In this document: in pieces, positions 17,247 through 21,775 of the stretch
Numbering within the stretch: the stretch's first letter is position 1
Layout of the letters: every line of letters begins with the position of its first letter
Source: an uncultured Bacteroidales bacterium
Lineage (GTDB): Bacteria; Bacteroidota; Bacteroidia; Bacteroidales; P3
Direction of reading: 5' to 3'
NCBI GenBank assembly: GCA_947176325.1
Contig: CAMWQD010000004.1
Location: 1-21,775, forward strand
Length of the DNA stretch: 21,775 bases
Notes under the pieces: model-generated
The model's database searches: none
What the model was told of the DNA's origin: nothing
Seen by the model: only the letters and a program-made list of their open reading frames with translations
Translations under genes and position numbers: made by a program

Positions 17247-17263
17247 AAGTTTTACTATCTTTG
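17231..17263 (+). promoter_or_regulatory. Predicted promoter of the glycosyltransferase gene
   Basis: TATCTTTG (17256-17263) is a perfect -7 element; TTCG (17231-17234), one mismatch from TTTG, lies 21 bases upstream. Expected start near 17270, leader about 32 nt. It shares 17231-17246 with the divergent promoter. Confidence 0.6.
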
Positions 17264-17301
17264 AAAACTGATTTTTAACCCTTTCAAAACCTGTTGTAAA
17301 G

Positions 17302-18333
17302 ATGTTCGAAGAAGTGGAGACCGCCGTGGTGATCCTGAACTGGAACGGACGCGAATTTCTGGAACGTTTCCTGCCCCGTCTCGTTGAATGTACGCAAAGT
17401 CCCGATATAGCGCTCGTGGTGGCCGACAACGCTTCCTCCGACGATTCGGTGGCGTTCATGCAGACCCACTACCCTCAAATCCGCCTTATCCTCAACCCCG
17501 AAAACGGAGGGTTCGCCAAAGGCTACAACGATGCGCTCTCGCAAATCAAGGCCAAATTCTACGTCTTGCTCAATTCCGACATCGAGGTGACGCCGCATTG
17601 GGTGGAACCTGTCATCGAACAGATGAAAGCGCACCCGGAGGTGGCCGCCGCCCAACCGAAACTGCGTGCGTTCCATAATAAATCCTGCTTTGAGTATGCC
17701 GGCGCCGCGGGCGGTTTCATCGACTATCTCGGCTATCCTTTCTGCCGCGGACGGATTTTCGACTGCGTGGAAACCGACAAGGGTCAATACGATACGCCCT
17801 GCGAGGTGTTTTGGGGCACCGGCGCCGCCCTTTTCGTGCGCGCCGATCTGTATCATGCCTGCGGAGGGCTCGACAACGACTTCTTCGCCCACATGGAAGA
17901 GATAGATCTCTGCTGGCGGCTCAGGAACATGGGGTATAAGATTATGTACTACCCGCAATCGGTGGTGTATCACATTGGCGGCGGCACTCTGCCCAAGAGT
18001 TCCCCCCGAAAAACCTACCTTAACTTTCGCAATAATTTAGTATTATTATACAAGAACCTGCCTGCAAACCGATTGAAAAGCGTGTTTTTCAAACGTTTTT
18101 GGTTGGATATGATGGCGGCGGCGGTGTTCTTGTTGAAGGGAGCGACGGGAGATTTCAAGGCGGTGTTCAAGGCTCGTCGCGATTTCCGCCGCGCCAAACC
18201 CCTGCACAAAGGCAAACGGGAGGCGATTGCGCCCAAAGCCTGTCCGCTCGTTTACGGAAAGAGTATCGTATTGGAGTATAATCTCAAAAAGCACAAGACT
18301 TTCGGAGAACTCAACCCAGAGAAGTTTTCGTAG
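17302..18333 (+). CDS. Family 2 glycosyltransferase (rhamnosyltransferase-like)
   Basis: 343 residues. GT-A fold transferase that would add a sugar from a nucleotide donor to a surface glycan or lipid-linked acceptor on the cytoplasmic side. Visible motifs are VVILNWNG (9-16), ADNASSDDS (41-49), the metal-binding N-S-D at 91-93 (LLNSDIE) and the acceptor-side HMEEIDLCWRL (197-207) with E199, E200 and D202. It most resembles the WbbL-type group that includes dTDP-rhamnosyltransferases, but donor and acceptor cannot be read from the sequence. No membrane helix is clear, although a hydrophobic stretch near 268-279 may be membrane-peripheral. It is transcribed alone and converges on aroQ. Confidence 0.88.
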   Translation: MFEEVETAVVILNWNGREFLERFLPRLVECTQSPDIALVVADNASSDDSVAFMQTHYPQIRLILNPENGGFAKGYNDALSQIKAKFYVLLNSDIEVTPHWVEPVIEQMKAHPEVAAAQPKLRAFHNKSCFEYAGAAGGFIDYLGYPFCRGRIFDCVETDKGQYDTPCEVFWGTGAALFVRADLYHACGGLDNDFFAHMEEIDLCWRLRNMGYKIMYYPQSVVYHIGGGTLPKSSPRKTYLNFRNNLVLLYKNLPANRLKSVFFKRFWLDMMAAAVFLLKGATGDFKAVFKARRDFRRAKPLHKGKREAIAPKACPLVYGKSIVLEYNLKKHKTFGELNPEKFS

Positions 18334-18343
18334 GGAAACCTAC
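18330..18343. terminator. Small hairpin holding both convergent stop codons
   Basis: GTAGG (18330-18334) and CCTAC (18339-18343) pair around a GAAA loop. The glycosyltransferase stop (18331-18333) sits in the left arm and the aroQ stop (18342-18340, minus) in the right arm. TTTT follows on the plus strand (18344-18347). A 5-bp stem is weak for termination, so this is a tentative call. Confidence 0.35.
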
Positions 18344-18771
18344 TTTTCGGCAAGCAATTCTTTCAAGGCGAGAACGCCGAGACGGTAGGAATCCATGCCG
18401 AAGCCCGCAATCGTGCCCTTGCAGGCGCTGCCTATCAGACTTGTCCTGCGGTATTCCTCGCGGGCGGCCACATTCGACATATGAATCTCGATAACCGGCA
18501 CGTTTACGGCGGAAATGGCGTCGTGAAGCGCCACGGAAGTATGCGTATAGCCGCCCGCATTGAGCAGAACCGCACGCCCTTCGCGGCCGCAGGCCTGTAT
18601 CCGGTCTATCAACTCCCCTTCCACATTGCTCTGGCTGTAGGAGAGATCCATATCGGGAAACATATCGCGCAAATACGGAATATATTGCTCGAAGGATTGC
18701 TTGCCGTAGATACCGGGCTCCCGTTGTCCCGTCAGGTTCAGATTGGGGCCGTTGATAATCGCTATTTTCAT
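18340..18771 (-). CDS. aroQ: 3-Dehydroquinate dehydratase, type II
   Basis: 143 residues, the normal length. It dehydrates 3-dehydroquinate to 3-dehydroshikimate in the shikimate pathway, in the cytoplasm as a dodecamer in known members. NGPNLNLTGQREPGIYG contains the catalytic Y22, N71 starts NAGGYTHTSVALHDA, and H97 lies in EIHMSN, with R104 and R108 after it (REEYRRTS). The reading frame is open further upstream to 18906, but that part would overlap the MBOAT gene and lacks family similarity; the ATG at 18771 gives the standard MKIAIINGPN start. It follows the MBOAT gene by 31 bases and is probably expressed with it. Confidence 0.96.
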   Translation of the reverse strand: MKIAIINGPNLNLTGQREPGIYGKQSFEQYIPYLRDMFPDMDLSYSQSNVEGELIDRIQACGREGRAVLLNAGGYTHTSVALHDAISAVNVPVIEIHMSNVAAREEYRRTSLIGSACKGTIAGFGMDSYRLGVLALKELLAEK

Positions 18772-18802
18772 CGTTTTCGCATTATTCGTTTTACAAAATT
18801 CA

Positions 18803-20290
18803 TCAAAATTTAGAATAGATGAACTCTTGCGGAACAATGTTGCGGATATTGACCAGCAGCGCGATGACCGCAAGACAGATGAGGAATTTGAGCCAAAGAG
18901 GGGCACGGTAGAAAAAACGCGACAGGTTTTGTTTCTGCCGTTCCTTCACGCCCAGCATCACCGCAAAAACCACGGCCATGACAAGCCAAATCGAGCGGTA
19001 GTGCACAAGCAGACTGCCCAGCGACGCCCAGGGCGTGGGGCTGAACATCCGCTCCAAAATCATCGAGCTTTGCTCCAAGGTAGAGGCCTGAAAGAAAATC
19101 CAGCCGAAGCACACGATGTGGAAGGTAATCACCCAACCCGCTATCTGTGTGAAACGGTTGCGGTTCACGTGCCTGTCCCAACCCGTAAGTTTTTCCAGCA
19201 TCAGCAGAATGCCGTGCACGGCGCCCCAAACCACAAAACCCCAACCCGCACCGTGCCATATTCCCGCCAGAACCATCGTGAGCAAAAGGGCCGCGCACAT
19301 ACGCCCCAGCCCATGCCTGTTGCCTCCGAGGGGAATGTAGAGATAGTCGCGGAACCATGTGGAGAGCGTGATATGCCAACGGTGCCAGAAATCGGTGAGC
19401 GAAGAGGCTTTGTAGGGGGAACGGAAGTTTTCGGGAAGGTGTATGTCGAACAAGGCCGCCACACCGAGCGCAATGTCGGTGTAGCCCGAAAAGTCGCAGT
19501 AGATGCGCAGGGCATAGGCATACATCGCCATCCACGTCTCAAAGCCCGTAAAGAATTGGGGATTCTCGAAAACGGGATTCACGAAATTGAACGCCAGATA
19601 GTCGGACACCACCACTTTCTTGACCAAACCCAAGAGAATGAGCCCCACCGCCCGCGAGAACTCGCCGCTGCCGAGCATATAGGTCTTCTTGAGCTGCGGC
19701 ATGAATTCGCCTGTCCGCACCAAAGGCCCCGCCACAAGTTTCGGAAAGAAACACATGTAGAGGGCAAAATCCACCCAATCGTGCGAAGCCTTCGCAACGC
19801 CCCGTTTCACATCTATCAGATAGCTCAAGGCCTGAAACGTAAAGAACGAAAGCCCCACCGCCGGAAACACCTTCCGCCACAGGCCCGCCGCTTCTTCCGA
19901 CATGCCTCCCTCTCCCCAATAATACAGAGCGAAACTGTCGGCATATTTGAACACGGCTATCAAGAGCAGATTCACCACCACACCCCACACGAGCGTCTTT
20001 TTTGGCCCGCCCCCGTGGCGCGCGTTCTCCATGCGAAGCCCCAAGGCAAAATTGAACAGCACCGACATCAGCAATACCCCCACCAGCACGCCCCCCACCT
20101 TATAGTAGAAGAAAAAGCTGCACAGCAAGAGAAAAACATTACGGGCACGCGGCTTCTTATAGAACAGACTGTAACCGCCGAGCGCCACCGCCAGAAAAAT
20201 CCAAAACGAAATGCCGGTGAAGGAAAAACCCGCATCGGGGGCATACAGGAAAAAATCCGCCAAGAAATTGAGAAATGCATTTCCTTCCAT
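18803..20290 (-). CDS. MBOAT-family O-acyltransferase (AlgI-like)
   Basis: 495 residues, strongly hydrophobic with about ten or more membrane segments. The MBOAT signature is clear: YCDFSGYTDIA (264-274), FWHRWHITLSTWFRDYLYIPLGG (301-323) and the invariant H346 in LAGIWHGAGW. AlgI-type proteins move acetyl groups across the inner membrane for O-acetylation of polysaccharides such as alginate or cell-wall glycans, usually with an SGNH/AlgJ-type partner. Such a partner gene ends 3 bases upstream here, so the two very likely work together. The acceptor glycan is not identifiable from this window. A lipid acylation role is possible but less likely given the partner. Confidence 0.93.
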   Translation of the reverse strand: MEGNAFLNFLADFFLYAPDAGFSFTGISFWIFLAVALGGYSLFYKKPRARNVFLLLCSFFFYYKVGGVLVGVLLMSVLFNFALGLRMENARHGGGPKKTLVWGVVVNLLLIAVFKYADSFALYYWGEGGMSEEAAGLWRKVFPAVGLSFFTFQALSYLIDVKRGVAKASHDWVDFALYMCFFPKLVAGPLVRTGEFMPQLKKTYMLGSGEFSRAVGLILLGLVKKVVVSDYLAFNFVNPVFENPQFFTGFETWMAMYAYALRIYCDFSGYTDIALGVAALFDIHLPENFRSPYKASSLTDFWHRWHITLSTWFRDYLYIPLGGNRHGLGRMCAALLLTMVLAGIWHGAGWGFVVWGAVHGILLMLEKLTGWDRHVNRNRFTQIAGWVITFHIVCFGWIFFQASTLEQSSMILERMFSPTPWASLGSLLVHYRSIWLVMAVVFAVMLGVKERQKQNLSRFFYRAPLWLKFLICLAVIALLVNIRNIVPQEFIYSKF

Positions 20291-20293
20291 AGC

Positions 20294-21775
20294 CTATTCT
20301 CCTTGTAGTTGTTTGGCGCGCAGAAGCATCAGACTCTTGCGCTCGCGCAGAAGAAACTCGCGGTAGTGATTGAGGAAAGCCTTGTAGAAAAGGGCTCCCG
20401 CCACCTCGGCGCCACGCTCGGTAAAATGCACATAGTCGGAAGAAACCAAGGCCGGCGAAGCTTCCGCCCAGCGTTTCATCGAGTTCTTCCCGCCCATGGC
20501 TTCACACAAATCCCAATAAATGCAGCCCGTCTGAAAGGCCACTTCCTTTTGAATCTGCCGGATTTGCTCCACATCCGAAAGTTGCCCCGCCCGCAACCCT
20601 CCCTGCGGTTTGTCGGCCACGCCCACCACAATGACAGGCACATCGGGCATCTGCGCCCGGATGTAGGTGAGTTCCTGCAGGAGCAACAGACGGAAATAGC
20701 CGTAGTCGTGGTTCTGCGCGGAAGGATTCTTGAGCGCGTTCACCCCGAATTGGTAAATAATCAAACCCGTATTCAGGAGCATGTATTGGTCGGTGAGGAA
20801 ACGGCGGTTGTTGGGCGTGAACACCGTGCCTGCGCCGCCCCGCACGGCAATGTTGTCGACGCTCACGCCCACCGTGTCGTTGGCGGCAAGCGCATAGAGC
20901 GTGTGGTTCTTGCGCAGTTCCACCTGAAGGTCGAGTTTGCGGATGCCGGGGGCAAGCGGATATGTGAGGCGTTTCTGCCCGAAAGTTTCGAGCATGTCCG
21001 CAACCTGCACCGGCTTTCCGTCTTCCGTAAGACGCAGCGCCGAAGCGGGAAGGTCGGCGTGCACCAGAACGTCTGCGAAAGGCGCGTCGAAATTCTCGGA
21101 GAATTTGTATTCGAGCGTTCCCGTCACTTTCTTTTTGGAACGCACGAGGGTTTGCAGGGGCGGACAGGTGAGGTTTGCGCCGAAGATGCCGTAGTTGCCC
21201 CGACGCGAATTCTTTTCGGCCTTTACCGTATGCCATGCACCCGACACAGTGGGTTGCAGGGCGTGATACGAGGCAAAGAGAGGCAGCAGACCGGGGCCCC
21301 TGCCGCCGAAATCGTTTTGAAAGAAACGGCGTAAGGTGGAGGTGATGCGGTCGTTTTCTATCTGCGAATCCCCGAAGTGCAGAATCCGCACGAAATCCTT
21401 GCGGTTCGACGCCAAAGTCTCCGTCCAAAAGTCGGGTTTGGCATACCATTGCCGCAGACTTTCGGCATAGTCGGGATTACGCATCACCAGCAGCTTCACA
21501 AAGAAATCATCCAAAAGCATACGCCCCGTCCGCGAAGAATCGAATTCGAAAGGCGTGACGGGTATTCCCTGCAATTCTTCATCCAAAAAAATATCGGCAT
21601 CCAAACGGTAAATCCGACGGTAGAAATTCATCAGCGTGTCTTGCGCCCACACCTCCTGCAAACTCAATATCTCGCGGTCTTCTTCCTGCGCCCACATCTT
21701 TCCGCGCCCCTGCCAAAGTCCCTGCCAGCGGTCTTGCGAAAACAACGCCACCCTTTCGGTACGCAAGTTCAAGAA
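20294..21775 (-). CDS. SGNH/GDSL-type hydrolase or acetyltransferase partner, 5' end cut by the window
   Basis: At least 493 residues visible; the frame stays open to the window edge. The TTG at 21772 is an internal Leu as likely as a start, so the true N-terminus, probably with a signal anchor, lies outside. Counting from that TTG, block I is HFGDSQ (132-137) with nucleophile S136, a GxN motif (GVNALKN) stands in the block III position, and D446 and H449 in SSDYVHF complete the triad. Between about 200 and 330 there is a beta-rich insert resembling the carbohydrate-binding parts of such proteins. With the MBOAT gene 3 bases downstream, it probably transfers or removes acyl groups on an exported glycan in the periplasm. 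Confidence 0.85.
   Translation of the reverse strand, partial: FLNLRTERVALFSQDRWQGLWQGRGKMWAQEEDREILSLQEVWAQDTLMNFYRRIYRLDADIFLDEELQGIPVTPFEFDSSRTGRMLLDDFFVKLLVMRNPDYAESLRQWYAKPDFWTETLASNRKDFVRILHFGDSQIENDRITSTLRRFFQNDFGGRGPGLLPLFASYHALQPTVSGAWHTVKAEKNSRRGNYGIFGANLTCPPLQTLVRSKKKVTGTLEYKFSENFDAPFADVLVHADLPASALRLTEDGKPVQVADMLETFGQKRLTYPLAPGIRKLDLQVELRKNHTLYALAANDTVGVSVDNIAVRGGAGTVFTPNNRRFLTDQYMLLNTGLIIYQFGVNALKNPSAQNHDYGYFRLLLLQELTYIRAQMPDVPVIVVGVADKPQGGLRAGQLSDVEQIRQIQKEVAFQTGCIYWDLCEAMGGKNSMKRWAEASPALVSSDYVHFTERGAEVAGALFYKAFLNHYREFLLRERKSLMLLRAKQLQGE

Noticed and set aside
18772..18906. Longer aroQ reading from a start at 18906.
   Set aside because: The added 45 residues are Ser-rich without similarity and would overlap the 3' end of the MBOAT gene; the ATG at 18771 starts the standard type II dehydroquinase.

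Overview
The window reads as a dense stretch of core chromosome from a Bacteroidota bacterium, most likely of the order Bacteroidales; the family cannot be fixed. The support is: a fused MurF-alanine racemase, a GldH lipoprotein beside a class A penicillin-binding protein, a patatin-Omp85 fusion protein, a PSP1/RicT protein behind holB, and several upstream sites matching the Bacteroidetes promoter (TTTG - about 20 nt - TAnnTTTG). Base composition is moderately GC-rich and looks even. I saw no insertion sequence, phage gene, tRNA, rRNA, CRISPR array or other sign of recent transfer, and no gap above about 120 bases between genes.

Layout. (1) 1-1461, plus: a hairpin and promoter, enolase, then a strong intrinsic terminator. 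(2) 1464-3826, plus: an outer-membrane patatin phospholipase with its own -7 box just after that terminator. (3) 3831-9335, plus: an apparent operon from a near-consensus promoter, holB (clamp-loader delta prime), ricT/PSP1, gldH (overlapping ricT) and a PBP1A-type glycan polymerase/transpeptidase. (4) 17202-9342, minus: seven genes in one direction, namely an O-methyltransferase, a DUF2461 protein, recA, a small Cys-rich membrane protein, leucyl aminopeptidase, a degenerate PdxA-like protein and the MurF-Alr fusion. recA has its own promoter. This block converges on PBP1A with only 6 bp between stop codons. (5) 17214-18333, plus: a family 2 glycosyltransferase whose promoter overlaps that of the divergent O-methyltransferase. 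(6) 21775-18340, minus: an SGNH hydrolase (cut by the window end), an MBOAT acyltransferase and 3-dehydroquinase, converging on the glycosyltransferase, again with 6 bp between stops.

Functional themes. Cell-envelope synthesis recurs: D-alanine supply and MurF, PBP1A, a glycosyltransferase, and an MBOAT/SGNH pair of the type that acylates polysaccharides. Genome maintenance (recA, holB) and central metabolism (eno, aroQ) sit among them. I did not find an obviously new multi-gene system. The points most worth a second look are the PdxA-like protein that has lost most catalytic hallmarks, a perfect 13-bp inverted repeat inside the small gene after recA, the palindrome at the predicted recA transcription start, and the overlapping divergent promoters near 17.2 kb.
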